Of a stretch of DNA of 64,000 bases, positions 1-7,959 are shown one piece after another. The notes under the pieces are model-generated. The model saw nothing but the letters and a program-made list of their open reading frames with translations, ran no database searches and was not told the DNA's origin. Within the stretch, counting starts at the first letter, position 1, and each line of letters starts with the position of its first letter. Source of the DNA: Bacteroides graminisolvens DSM 19988 = JCM 15093 (GTDB lineage Bacteria > Bacteroidota > Bacteroidia > Bacteroidales > Bacteroidaceae); NCBI RefSeq assembly GCF_000428125.1, contig NZ_KE386627.1, positions 197,375-261,374 of the forward strand, in the 5' to 3' direction. The position numbers were made by a program, and so were the translations under genes.

Positions 1-148
1 GATTGATTTAATTTGTTTCTTTTAAGAACAAATTTCGCTTCTCGTTAGTTTTATGTAGAAATTGTTATTTGAATTGCATAAAGATTCATTACTGACGCTC
101 TATGGTTAAATATAGCTAACGAAAACACCAACGTATCATGCTAGATGT

Positions 149-156
149 TATATTTG
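149..156 (+). promoter_or_regulatory. Putative -7 box for the 185 gene
   Basis: TATATTTG matches the Bacteroidetes -7 consensus TAnnTTTG and ends 28 nt before the start codon at 185. No clear -33 TTTG was found at the usual distance, so this rests on one box. Nothing else was recognised in 1-184. Confidence 0.4.
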
Positions 157-184
157 ATATATCATTTAACTTAAACAGAACAAC

Positions 185-772
185 ATGAAAAAGATTTTAT
201 TAGTAATTGTAGTTGTGTTTACGTCTTTTACAGGCGTACGGGCACAGAATTTTTTGGGTGACTTTGCCAAAACAATGGTTGGTTTGACGGTAAATTACAA
301 AGGTGCCGAAATATCAGCATTGCTTAATCAGCACTACGGTGTGCCTATGAATACACTCAATAGTTTGTATGTATCATACAATAACAATTGGGGAGATGTG
401 GCAGCAACGCTCGAATTGAGTAACTATTTGAACAGACCCGTGTATGATGTGTACAGCTGTTATAACAAGAACAAGGGTAAAGGCTGGGGCGTTATTGCCA
501 AAGAGATGGGCATTAAGCCCGGTTCCGATCAGTTTAAGAGACTGAAAAGTCAGATGAGTCAGAAAGATTCTTATTGGAAAAATACGTTTAAAGATTATGG
601 TAAGAAAAAAAATCCTAAAGTTGCTTACAAGAAGAGAACAGCTTTAAAGTCAGATCTTTATAGAGATTTTGATAAGAAGTCCAAAGAGATGAAGGGCAAC
701 GATAAGGCAAAAGGAAAGAAAGAGAATAAAGGCAATAAGAATAAGAGCAAACATGCCAACAATGGCAGGTAG
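185..772 (+). CDS. Exported lysine-rich hypothetical protein
   Basis: 195 residues. A signal peptide is clear at residues 1-21 (basic start, hydrophobic stretch, then VRAQ). The middle (about 50-115) contains a conserved-looking stretch around GKGWGVIAKEMGIKPGS, preceded by a region rich in Asn and Tyr. The last 50 residues are almost wholly Lys, Asn, Gly and Glu, giving a very basic tail. No enzyme motif was recognised. The protein is probably periplasmic and could bind an acidic surface or nucleic acid, but that is inference from charge only. It is followed by a strong hairpin terminator at 823-864 shared with the convergent transporter gene. Confidence 0.75.
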   Translation: MKKILLVIVVVFTSFTGVRAQNFLGDFAKTMVGLTVNYKGAEISALLNQHYGVPMNTLNSLYVSYNNNWGDVAATLELSNYLNRPVYDVYSCYNKNKGKGWGVIAKEMGIKPGSDQFKRLKSQMSQKDSYWKNTFKDYGKKKNPKVAYKKRTALKSDLYRDFDKKSKEMKGNDKAKGKKENKGNKNKSKHANNGR

Positions 773-822
773 CATTTATTAGCCCTCGAATACGCGCTAA
801 ATTTGTTGTGCGCGGAAAGTTT

Positions 823-870
823 ATAGGATGTGCACAGAAAGCAAATTCGCTGTGCACATCCTATTTTCTT
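823..870. terminator. Strong bidirectional terminator
   Basis: A perfect 15-bp inverted repeat (823-837 and 850-864, arms starting ATAGGATGTGCACAG) encloses a 12-nt loop and is followed by a T-rich run on the plus strand. It lies between two convergent genes and its right arm includes the stop codon of the minus-strand transporter (861-863). Confidence 0.85.
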
Positions 871-2150
871 TTTGTGCGGGGCTTGTCAATGATGGATGCC
901 ACGGTAGCATCGCCTGTTACGTTGACGGAAGTGCGAAGCATATCGAGCGGTCTGTCTACACCCAATATCAACGCCAGTCCGTCGGCCGGAATACCCACGG
1001 ACGACAGCACCATGGTTAGTATGACGTAGCTGCCTCCGGGAATGGCCGGCGTACCGATGGATGAAATGGTGGTGAGCAGCACAATGGCAATAAGTTCACT
1101 CCAGCCCAGATGAATGTGCATAACCTGGGCAATGAATACAACCGCTATGGCCTGATAACAACTCGTTCCGTCCATGTTAATGGTTGTTCCAACGGGCAGA
1201 ACGAAGGAGGTGATTTCTTTTGATATGCCCAAATCCCTTTCGGTTGTTTCCATGTTCAGCGGCAAAGTGGCAGCGCTGGAGCTGGTTGTAAAGGCCAGTA
1301 GTTGAACCGGATACATGTTGCGAATAAAATGTTTGGTTTGGATCCGTGTAAACAGATGAACCAACAAAGGATAAAACACAAAGATAAGCAGCAGTAATCC
1401 CGCAATTACCGTAAGGGTGTACATGCCCAATGCTGCGAAAATGCTGAGATTACTTGAGTTATCGGCCACAAGTGCCGCCATGAGGGCAAACACGCCGTAA
1501 GGTGCAAAACGAATGATGTAATCCACCATTTTCAGAATAATATCATAAAGCGAATCAACGACCTTTAAGACAGCTTTGGTTTTCTCTTTAGGTAAACTGA
1601 TGGCTGCTATCCCGAAAAAGATGGCGAAGAAGATAACCTGCAACATTTTGCTGTTGTTGCTCGATGCGGCAAAAAGATTATCGGGAACGATGTCATTTAA
1701 GAACGATAATGGCCCCTGTTCGCTTGTCGATTCGGCAGCCGACATTTTCTCATTCACCACATGCTGGTAGCTTTCTTTCATCTGACTTGCCACGGCAGCA
1801 TCAACAAAATTACCCGGTTTTACTGACAGCACCAAAGCTAGTCCCACAAGTATGGCGCAAACGGTAGTGCTCATATATATAAGAAGAGCTTTCAGTCCGA
1901 TTTGTGAAAACCGCCGTATGTCTTCAATGCCCGTAACACCTTTGATGAGTGAAACCAATACCAGTGGCACGGCAATGAGTTGAAGCATTCGGATGAAGAT
2001 GTTTCCCCAAGGTTTTATCCACAACTGAACCACCTCTCCTTGCCCGAATGAGATAAAAAGCATGCCGGTTGCTATTCCGGCTATCATGCCAACCAGTATT
2101 TTTATGTATAACGGAATGCTTGCTATGTTTCCTTTTGGTCTTATTTTCAT
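861..2150 (-). CDS. Dicarboxylate/amino acid:cation symporter (DAACS family)
   Basis: 429-residue inner-membrane carrier with many hydrophobic segments. The family hallmarks are present: the serine-rich re-entrant loop SSSSAATLP and, after it, the substrate/cation-binding helix with PVGTTINMDGTS. These are the GltP/GltT/DctA signatures, so it should move glutamate, aspartate or C4-dicarboxylates with Na+ or H+. Which substrate cannot be decided by eye. It is monocistronic: its own promoter lies at 2194-2226 and the terminator at 823-870 covers its stop codon. Length is normal for the family. Confidence 0.9.
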   Translation of the reverse strand: MKIRPKGNIASIPLYIKILVGMIAGIATGMLFISFGQGEVVQLWIKPWGNIFIRMLQLIAVPLVLVSLIKGVTGIEDIRRFSQIGLKALLIYMSTTVCAILVGLALVLSVKPGNFVDAAVASQMKESYQHVVNEKMSAAESTSEQGPLSFLNDIVPDNLFAASSNNSKMLQVIFFAIFFGIAAISLPKEKTKAVLKVVDSLYDIILKMVDYIIRFAPYGVFALMAALVADNSSNLSIFAALGMYTLTVIAGLLLLIFVFYPLLVHLFTRIQTKHFIRNMYPVQLLAFTTSSSAATLPLNMETTERDLGISKEITSFVLPVGTTINMDGTSCYQAIAVVFIAQVMHIHLGWSELIAIVLLTTISSIGTPAIPGGSYVILTMVLSSVGIPADGLALILGVDRPLDMLRTSVNVTGDATVASIIDKPRTKRK

Positions 2151-2193
2151 TCTTTTGCCGATTAAATTGATAGGTATTTATTTTATTGAAAAG

Positions 2194-2226
2194 CAAATAT
2201 ACACAAATAATGCTTTTTTTAGCAAA
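2194..2226 (-). promoter_or_regulatory. Promoter of the DAACS symporter
   Basis: On the minus strand TTTG (2223-2226) is followed after 21 nt by TATATTTG (2194-2201), a full Bacteroidetes -33/-7 promoter, 43 nt upstream of the start codon at 2150. Confidence 0.6.
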
Positions 2227-2347
2227 ACTATCTATGAAAGAGATATTTCTTTTAGCTGCAACGCATCAGGCAATGCCTAATTCTTACGCTTGATAATGTT
2301 AATTGTTAACACAAATACCTTTTATTGTTAACAGGATGATAATAGGT

Positions 2348-2417
2348 TTAAACCTTGTTATATTTCCCTCTAAAAAGCATCTGTAATTTGCTGATAATCA
2401 AATTATGCCTATATTTG
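2348..2417 (+). promoter_or_regulatory. Promoter of small RNA copy B
   Basis: TTAAACC (2348-2354), 32 nt, TTTG (2387-2390), 19 nt, TATATTTG (2410-2417). The same three blocks occur with identical spacings in front of the second copy at 41449-41518 on the other strand, which makes chance unlikely. Confidence 0.7.
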
Positions 2418-2422
2418 AATAG

Positions 2423-2494
2423 TTTTTTTTCATAGGATTAGATTTTAAGGTTAACAAAAGGATAAGCTGCCCGTGAGGGTGGCTTTTTCTTTTT
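2423..2494 (+). ncRNA. Putative ~70-nt small RNA, copy B
   Basis: Directly after the promoter comes a T-run and then a stretch of about 30 nt (CATAGGATTAG, then TTTTAAGGTTAACAAAA) shared with the copy at 41377-41443. A hairpin follows with arms 2465-2472 and 2477-2484 and loop GTGA, then a T-rich tail (2484-2494). Two stem positions are G-U pairs, so it folds only when read on the plus strand. No credible ORF exists in this direction. I infer a short non-coding transcript of about 70 nt; function unknown. The gap 2151-2585 holds nothing else I recognise. Confidence 0.65.
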
Positions 2495-2585
2495 CTAGTG
2501 CTTTATTTGATAATCAAGCATCTTATGTGCCTGGTTTTGGCTGTTTCACATTATAATGCTACATTTACGCCCAAAACAAAATACC

Positions 2586-4394
2586 ATGAATTCTCTACCG
2601 GAAATAGAATCGACCTATCGGTCACAGCTGCTAGAAACGCAACAACGCATCGCCTCGGCCAAACAACAGATATACCGCATTGCTCTTTTACGAATTTCGG
2701 TCTTTGCCGGAGGGGTTGTGGCTACAGTGTATGCATGGCCTTTGGGTGCCGTGGTAGTTGTGCCTGTTATGCTGCTTTTTCTTGTTGCCTTTTTATACCT
2801 TGTTAAGGTTCACAACCGTTGTTTTTATAAGAAAGACTACCTTGAAAAGAAAGCGGAAGTCAATGCGCAGGAGTTGCAGGCACTTGGCTACGACTTTTCA
2901 GCATTCAATGCGGGCGAAGAGTTTATTGACCCGGCGCACAGCTATTCATACGACCTCGATTTGTTTGGTAACTCCTCTCTTTTTCAGTCGCTTAACCGTA
3001 CGGTGATTCGTCGCGGAGAACTGACTCTGGCAGAGTGGATGAAGCACCCGCTGCTAAAAAAAGGAGCCATCATTAATAGGCAAGAGGCTGTTCAGGAGCT
3101 GACTGCCAATCGGGTTTTCCGCCAGAAATTTCGCGTGCTGGGTTTGCTTTACAAAGGCAAGCTGGCCGATGAGGATGAAATCAGGCAATGGGCGCAATCG
3201 CCTTCGCGGTATTACCAAAAAAGAGTGCCGAAGCTGCTTTCTGTTTTAATACCTGTGGCTAATGCAATCACTCTGTCCCTGCTCTTACTAGACGTCATCC
3301 CTGCTAGTCTTTTTGTGTTGCAAGTCGTTATTTTTGCGTTGGCAAGCACTATTTATTCCAGAAACATCACCAAAATCCAGTCGGTTTACGGTGCGAAGAT
3401 GCAAATTCTGAACACCCATTCCAAACTGATAGAGCTCATTGAAAATCAATATTTCCGTACTGCCAATCTTGGCCAACTGCAATTGCGTTTCAAGCAAGGC
3501 AATCATTCGGCCTGCCTGGCGGTGCATAAATTGAGCAAGCTGCTTAACGGACTTGATCAGCGCAACAATATCTTGGTTGCTTTTGTGCTCAACGGACTTA
3601 TGTTTTGGGAGTTGCGACAGATGATGCACATCGAGGCATGGAAAGAAGCTCACGCTTCGCAACTACCCGACTGGCTCGATGCGCTGGGCGAGATGGATGC
3701 GTATTGTTCACTGGCCACTTTTGCCTACAATCATCCCGATTATGTGTACCCTCGCGTGGCTGTCGATACGTTTTGCATGAAGGCAACCGCTATGGGGCAT
3801 CCGCTAATGCGCCGTGACAAATGTGTGCGAAATGATGTGTGCATCACCGCCCAGCCGGCTTTCCTGGTGGTAACAGGTGCCAACATGGCAGGCAAGAGTA
3901 CGTATCTGCGCACGGTGGGCGTTAACTACCTGATGGCATGTGCCGGTTTCCCTGTGTGGGCCGATGAGATGGAGGTCTACCCCGCCCAACTGGCTACGAG
4001 TTTGCGAACAACCGATTCGCTGAATGAAAACGAATCTTATTTCTTTGCAGAGTTGAAGCGCCTGAAAAGCATCATTGATCGTAGGTTGGCGGGCGACGAA
4101 CTGTTTATCATTCTCGATGAGATACTGAAAGGAACTAACTCAATCGATAAACAGAAAGGTTCGCTGGCATTGATTAAACAATTTATGACTTTGCAGGTAA
4201 ACGGTATCATTGCTACGCACGACCTTCAATTAGGGACGTTGGCCGATGTGTATCCGGGACAAATTAAGAACTATTGCTTCGAGGCCGACATAACCCATAA
4301 TGAATTAACCTTCTCCTATCGAATAAGAGAAGGGGTTGCGCAAAACATGAATGCATGCTTTTTGATGAAAAAGATGGGTATTGCTATCGCTTAA
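2586..4394 (+). CDS. Membrane-anchored MutS-like ATPase
   Basis: 602 residues from the ATG at 2586; an in-frame ATG at 2556 would add 10 unlikely residues. The C-terminal third is the MutS ATPase domain: Walker A GANMAGKST at about 431-439, then DSLNENESYFFAELKR, Walker B FIILDEILKGTNS and the ATHD switch. The mismatch-recognition domain of true MutS is absent. Instead there are two hydrophobic blocks, at about 25-65 and 220-265, each able to form a membrane hairpin. This layout is common in Bacteroidetes proteins annotated as MutS, but a role in mismatch repair is doubtful; an anchored DNA- or nucleotide-handling ATPase is the safer reading. Confidence 0.85.
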   Translation: MNSLPEIESTYRSQLLETQQRIASAKQQIYRIALLRISVFAGGVVATVYAWPLGAVVVVPVMLLFLVAFLYLVKVHNRCFYKKDYLEKKAEVNAQELQALGYDFSAFNAGEEFIDPAHSYSYDLDLFGNSSLFQSLNRTVIRRGELTLAEWMKHPLLKKGAIINRQEAVQELTANRVFRQKFRVLGLLYKGKLADEDEIRQWAQSPSRYYQKRVPKLLSVLIPVANAITLSLLLLDVIPASLFVLQVVIFALASTIYSRNITKIQSVYGAKMQILNTHSKLIELIENQYFRTANLGQLQLRFKQGNHSACLAVHKLSKLLNGLDQRNNILVAFVLNGLMFWELRQMMHIEAWKEAHASQLPDWLDALGEMDAYCSLATFAYNHPDYVYPRVAVDTFCMKATAMGHPLMRRDKCVRNDVCITAQPAFLVVTGANMAGKSTYLRTVGVNYLMACAGFPVWADEMEVYPAQLATSLRTTDSLNENESYFFAELKRLKSIIDRRLAGDELFIILDEILKGTNSIDKQKGSLALIKQFMTLQVNGIIATHDLQLGTLADVYPGQIKNYCFEADITHNELTFSYRIREGVAQNMNACFLMKKMGIAIA

Positions 4395-4506
4395 CGGACA
4401 CGAAATGTGCCTTTTTTCGTGGTGCTTGAAAAAGGCCATTGTTGAAATAATGTTTCGCACAAACAAGTGCTTTGTGTTTATAAAATTGACGGTTTACAAA
4501 TTCCAT

Positions 4507-4594
4507 ATACACCCGGGTGTACACCTCTCCTACACCCGGATCTACAAACTTTATACACCCCCGTGTATAGTGCCTGTACACCCGGATGTACACA
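4507..4594. repeat. Tandem array of four ~23-bp palindromic units
   Basis: Four units start at 4507, 4531, 4553 and 4575, related to TACACCCGGRTGTACA. Unit 1 contains the palindrome ACACCCGGGTGT, unit 3 ATACAC-CCCC-GTGTAT and unit 4 TGTACA-CCCGGA-TGTACA. The spacing is 22-24 bp, about two helical turns. It follows the MutS-like gene; no coding function is evident. Part of the gene-poor stretch 4395-5078. Confidence 0.7.
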
Positions 4595-4696
4595 GCTTTT
4601 CCGCACAAGCAAATAAATAGATTAAAACCGCCTTTTTGTTTATATATAATTTGCTATTTACTCTTTCTATATGTAACGTATGCTTGAAAAATAAGT

Positions 4697-4800
4697 GTGA
4701 TACTTGGTGATACTTGGTGACACTTTTTTTTAGCCAAGTGTCACACAGAATAATCTGATTATCAAGTTGTTACAAGGTTGGTGATACTTGGTGATACTTC
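4697..4800. repeat. Iteron-like 10-bp direct repeats with an inverted copy
   Basis: GTGATACTTG occurs at 4697 and 4707, GTGACACTTT at 4717, then GTGATACTTG at 4781 and GTGATACTTC at 4791. Between the two groups, CCAAGTGTCAC (4734-4744) is the inverted form and pairs with 4717-4725 as a perfect 9-bp hairpin across a T-run. It looks like a protein-binding or processing site, not a coding sequence. Confidence 0.65.
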
Positions 4801-4884
4801 TTTTTATACTTTTTATGTAGGCGTTGGGCAGCGAAGAATAAAAAAAGGCACTTACAATCACTGTAAATGCCTGATAATCACTTG

Positions 4885-4957
4885 AGCGGCAAATGGGATT
4901 CGAACCCACGACCCTCAGCTTGGGAAGCTGATGCTCTGCCAACTGAGCTACTGCCGC
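4885..4957 (-). tRNA. tRNA-Gly (anticodon CCC)
   Basis: Read on the minus strand the 73-nt sequence folds as a full cloverleaf: acceptor GCGGCAG/TTGCCGC, D arm GCTC..GAGC, anticodon stem TCAGC/GCTGA with loop TTCCCAA, and T arm with TTCGAAT. Positions 34-36 of the loop are CCC, decoding GGG. CCA is not encoded. A promoter box lies at 4985-4992. Confidence 0.95.
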
Positions 4958-4984
4958 AGCGCTATGTACTCTATTAAAACGATG

Positions 4985-4992
4985 CAAAGGTA
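4985..4992 (-). promoter_or_regulatory. -7 box of tRNA-Gly(CCC)
   Basis: TACCTTTG on the minus strand, 27 nt before the tRNA 5' end. The identical box precedes the tRNA cluster at 62913. Confidence 0.55.
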
Positions 4993-5046
4993 AGTATATA
5001 TTTGAATTAATACGCATTTTAACCAAAAAAAAGCAAGTAAAAATAC

Positions 5047-5054
5047 TACCTTTG
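5047..5054 (+). promoter_or_regulatory. -7 box of the cobUTSC operon
   Basis: TACCTTTG, 24 nt before the cobU start codon and divergent from the tRNA-Gly box. No exact -33 TTTG was found. Confidence 0.5.
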
Positions 5055-5078
5055 CTTCCGATATTAGTAAGATAATAC

Positions 5079-5591
5079 ATGAAACAAATCATATTGATAA
5101 CCGGTGGGGCACGCTCCGGAAAAAGTAAACACGCTGAGAAACTGGCACTTACGTTGTCTGATAATCCGGTCTACTTAGCCACGGCCCGTATTTGGGACGA
5201 TGAATTCAAGCAACGCGTGCTTCGGCATCAGCGCGACAGGGGGCTCGAGTGGACTAATCTGGAGGAGGAAAAGTGGCTCAGCAGTCATTCTCTAACTAAC
5301 CGAGTGGTACTTATTGATTGTGTAACGCTGTGGTGTACCAATTTCTTTTTTGACCTGCAGGCTGATGTTGACAAGGCTTTGCAAGCGGTGAAGGAGGAGT
5401 TCGATAAGCTGGTGAGCCAAGAGGCTACTTTTATTTTTGTGACCAACGAAATAGGCATGGGAGCTACTTCGGAAAATGAAATTCAACGGAAATTCACCGA
5501 CCTGCAAGGGTGGGTAAACCAGTACATTGCCGCACGGGCAGATAAAGTGGTGCTTATGGTGTCGGGCATTCCGGTCAACGTGAAAGAATAA
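5079..5591 (+). CDS. cobU: Adenosylcobinamide kinase / adenosylcobinamide-phosphate guanylyltransferase
   Basis: 170 residues, normal for CobU. The P-loop GGARSGKSKHAE lies at about 8-19, and VLIDCVTLWCTN and VTNEIGMG are the other conserved CobU blocks. It phosphorylates adenosylcobinamide and then attaches GMP, giving AdoCbi-GDP for CobS. First gene of a four-gene operon: cobT starts within 30 nt, cobS overlaps cobT and cobC follows. The order and content are those of nucleotide-loop assembly. No riboswitch was seen before this operon. Confidence 0.95.
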   Translation: MKQIILITGGARSGKSKHAEKLALTLSDNPVYLATARIWDDEFKQRVLRHQRDRGLEWTNLEEEKWLSSHSLTNRVVLIDCVTLWCTNFFFDLQADVDKALQAVKEEFDKLVSQEATFIFVTNEIGMGATSENEIQRKFTDLQGWVNQYIAARADKVVLMVSGIPVNVKE

Positions 5592-5618
5592 TCTATGCAA
5601 ACTCAAAATAGAACAAGA

Positions 5619-6659
5619 ATGAAAACATTTCAAATTCATAAACCCGACGAAGCAATCCGTCCGCTTTTAATAGACAAAATCAATAACCTTACCAAACCCA
5701 AAGGGTCGCTGGGGCGACTGGAGGAACTGGCTTTGCAGGTGGGACTGATTCAGCAATCGCTCGAACCCGAATTACGTAATCCTCAAAATATTATTTTTGC
5801 TGCCGATCACGGCATTGTTGACGAAGGGGTGAGCTTTTCACCCAAAGAGGTTACCTGGCAACAAATCAGTAACTTCCTTCGCGGTGGTGCCGGGGTCAAC
5901 TTCTTCTGTCGTCAGCATGGCTTCGAACTGAAGATTGTAGATGCAGGGGTCGATTATGATTTCCCTGCCGGAAAGGGAATCATCGATTTCAAGGTGCGCA
6001 AGGGAACCCGAAACTTTTTGTATGAAGCGGCTATGACTCGTGAGGAGGCCGATTTGTGTATAGAACGTGGTGCGGAAGTAGTGAGACTGTGCCACAGTGA
6101 AGGGTGCAATGTCATTAGCTTTGGCGAAATGGGCATTGGTAACACGTCTCCTTCTTCCATGTGGATGTCATGCCTCACGGGAATCCCGTTGGAGCAATGT
6201 GTGGGGGCCGGTAGCGGACTAAGCAGTGAGGGGGTGCAACGCAAGTACAGTGTGTTGAAGCAATCGCTTGAACGATATACGGGTAACGGTGCGGCAGAAG
6301 ATGTGATGTGTTATTTCGGCGGACTGGAAATGGTCATGGCCGTGGGCGCCATGTTGCAGGCGGCGGAACTGAATATGGTTATTTTGGTGGATGGTTTCAT
6401 TATGACTAACTGTATGCTGATGGCTTCCAAGTTTTATCCTGCCGTACTGAATTATGCCATATTTGGTCATCAGGGTGATGAAACCGGACATAAACTGTTA
6501 CTTAATGCCATGAATGTTAACCCCTTAATAAACATGGGTTTACGTCTGGGTGAAGGTACCGGTGCTATTTGTGCTTATCCGCTTATTGATTCGGCGGTGA
6601 GGATGATTAATGAGATGGATAATTTTGCCCATGCGGCAGTGACTAAATACTTTGAATAA
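5619..6659 (+). CDS. cobT: Nicotinate-nucleotide--dimethylbenzimidazole phosphoribosyltransferase
   Basis: 346 residues from the ATG at 5619; the ATG at 5595 would add eight residues (MQTQNRTR) not typical of the family, whose members begin near [17 protein letters not shown]. The sequence keeps the CobT blocks [38 protein letters not shown] and the late [12 protein letters not shown] with MNEMDNFA-like ending. It activates the lower-ligand base as alpha-ribazole phosphate. The stop codon overlaps the cobS start (TAATG at 6657-6661). Confidence 0.95.
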   Translation: MKTFQIHKPDEAIRPLLIDKINNLTKPKGSLGRLEELALQVGLIQQSLEPELRNPQNIIFAADHGIVDEGVSFSPKEVTWQQISNFLRGGAGVNFFCRQHGFELKIVDAGVDYDFPAGKGIIDFKVRKGTRNFLYEAAMTREEADLCIERGAEVVRLCHSEGCNVISFGEMGIGNTSPSSMWMSCLTGIPLEQCVGAGSGLSSEGVQRKYSVLKQSLERYTGNGAAEDVMCYFGGLEMVMAVGAMLQAAELNMVILVDGFIMTNCMLMASKFYPAVLNYAIFGHQGDETGHKLLLNAMNVNPLINMGLRLGEGTGAICAYPLIDSAVRMINEMDNFAHAAVTKYFE

Positions 6660-7417
6660 TGGGCTATCGTATACTGGCGGCTTTTATCTTCTTCACTCGT
6701 TTACCTTTCTGGCGCTTGGCGCAGGTGCCGGCCGAATGTTATAAAACGGTGGTTAACTATTGGCCTTTGGCGGGCTGGTTAACGGGAGGGGTATTGGCGT
6801 CGGTGTTGTGGTTGTCGGCTCAAATACTTCCCTACTCCGTGGCTGTCATACTAGCCTTAGCGGGACGGCTATTGCTTACCGGTTGTTTGCATGAAGACGG
6901 ACTGGCGGATTTCTTCGACGGCTTGGGTGGTGGCACTTCGCGTGAGCGGATTTTGGCCATCATGAAGGATTCGTTTATCGGGAGCTACGGGGTAACGGGG
7001 CTCGTTGTTTATTTTGCTTTGCTCTTTTCGCTGTTGCATGCATTACCTCTTCCGTTGGCTTGTGCGGCGGTGCTGGCTGGTGATCCGTGGGGAAAGTTCT
7101 CTGCGGCACAGCTCGTCAATTTCTTGCCTTATGCCCGGCGCGAGGAAGACAGCAAAGCGAAGGTGGTGTATAATAAAATGTCGGTAGGGACTTTTATCTT
7201 TGCTTTGCTGACCGGTGTCTTGCCCGCCGTTTTGTTTCTGCCTTATCAATATGTAGCAGCCGCACTGTTTTCACTTCTTACGATTGCCCTGCTCATTGTG
7301 TTCCTGAAACGGAAGTTACAAGGGTATACGGGCGATTGCTGTGGTGCGGCATTTTTGTTGTGCGAACTGAACTTTTATTTGGGAATAAACATTCTATATC
7401 ATTACTACGTTGTTTAA
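6659..7417 (+). CDS. cobS: Adenosylcobinamide-GDP ribazoletransferase (cobalamin synthase)
   Basis: 252-residue inner-membrane protein, of normal length. The conserved motif LTGCLHEDGLADFFDGLGGG (about 72-91) and KDSFIGSYG are present, with several hydrophobic helices behind them. It joins AdoCbi-GDP to alpha-ribazole (phosphate), the last step of loop assembly. It starts one base inside the cobT stop, indicating coupled translation, and cobC starts five bases after its stop. Confidence 0.95.
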   Translation: MGYRILAAFIFFTRLPFWRLAQVPAECYKTVVNYWPLAGWLTGGVLASVLWLSAQILPYSVAVILALAGRLLLTGCLHEDGLADFFDGLGGGTSRERILAIMKDSFIGSYGVTGLVVYFALLFSLLHALPLPLACAAVLAGDPWGKFSAAQLVNFLPYARREEDSKAKVVYNKMSVGTFIFALLTGVLPAVLFLPYQYVAAALFSLLTIALLIVFLKRKLQGYTGDCCGAAFLLCELNFYLGINILYHYYVV

Positions 7418-7422
7418 GCATT

Positions 7423-7950
7423 ATGGAAATATATCTAATCAGACATACCTCGGTGGATGTACCGCCACACACCTGTTACGGACAAACGGATGTTCCGTTG
7501 AAAGATAGTTTTCAAAAAGAAGCAGAAGTTGTTTCCCGGAAAATAAAGGATTTAACGTTCGACGGAGTGTACACCAGTCCGCTGTCTCGTTGTGTGCACT
7601 TGGCTAATTATTGCGGATATTCCTCTGCTCTGCGTGACGACCGACTGATGGAAATGAACTTCGGCGAATGGGAAATGAAGCATTACGATGAAATACGTGA
7701 TCCGCGTTTGCAGGAATGGTATAAAGACTTTATGCACGTAACTGTTCCCGGTGGTGAATCTTTCAAGGACCAATACAAACGTGTAGCCGATTTTCTGGAT
7801 GAACTGCGCGTATTGCCTTACGAACGTGTTGCCTTATTTGCTCACGGAGGTGTGTTGATATGCGCACAGGTGTACGCCGGTGTGGTTCCGTTTGAAGAGG
7901 CATTCAGTTCTCTTACTCCTTATGGAGGCATTGTGCGTATTAATCTTTGA
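7423..7950 (+). CDS. cobC: Alpha-ribazole phosphatase (histidine phosphatase family)
   Basis: 175 residues from the ATG at 7423; an upstream in-frame ATG at 7336 lies inside cobS and is unlikely. The phosphohistidine motif is LIRHT near residue 5-9, followed by CYGQTDVPL, SPLSRC, an acidic MNFGEWE block and the second catalytic histidine in ALFAHGG. It removes phosphate from alpha-ribazole phosphate or from cobalamin phosphate. Last gene of the operon; the convergent nifX-like gene ends only 9 bp away, marking the edge of the nif island. Confidence 0.92.
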   Translation: MEIYLIRHTSVDVPPHTCYGQTDVPLKDSFQKEAEVVSRKIKDLTFDGVYTSPLSRCVHLANYCGYSSALRDDRLMEMNFGEWEMKHYDEIRDPRLQEWYKDFMHVTVPGGESFKDQYKRVADFLDELRVLPYERVALFAHGGVLICAQVYAGVVPFEEAFSSLTPYGGIVRINL

Positions 7951-7959
7951 TTATTCCTT

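Noticed and set aside
4409..4436. Terminator directly after the MutS-like gene
   Set aside because: GCCTTTTTTC and GAAAAAGGC pair only with a bulge, the stem is mostly A-T and no T-tail follows.
4507..4800. CRISPR array
   Set aside because: Units are imperfect, only 10 or ~23 bp apart, lack unique spacers and there are no cas genes.
4730..5092. 120-codon minus-strand ORF across tRNA-Gly and the repeats
   Set aside because: It is read through a tRNA gene and promoter boxes and has no protein-like composition.
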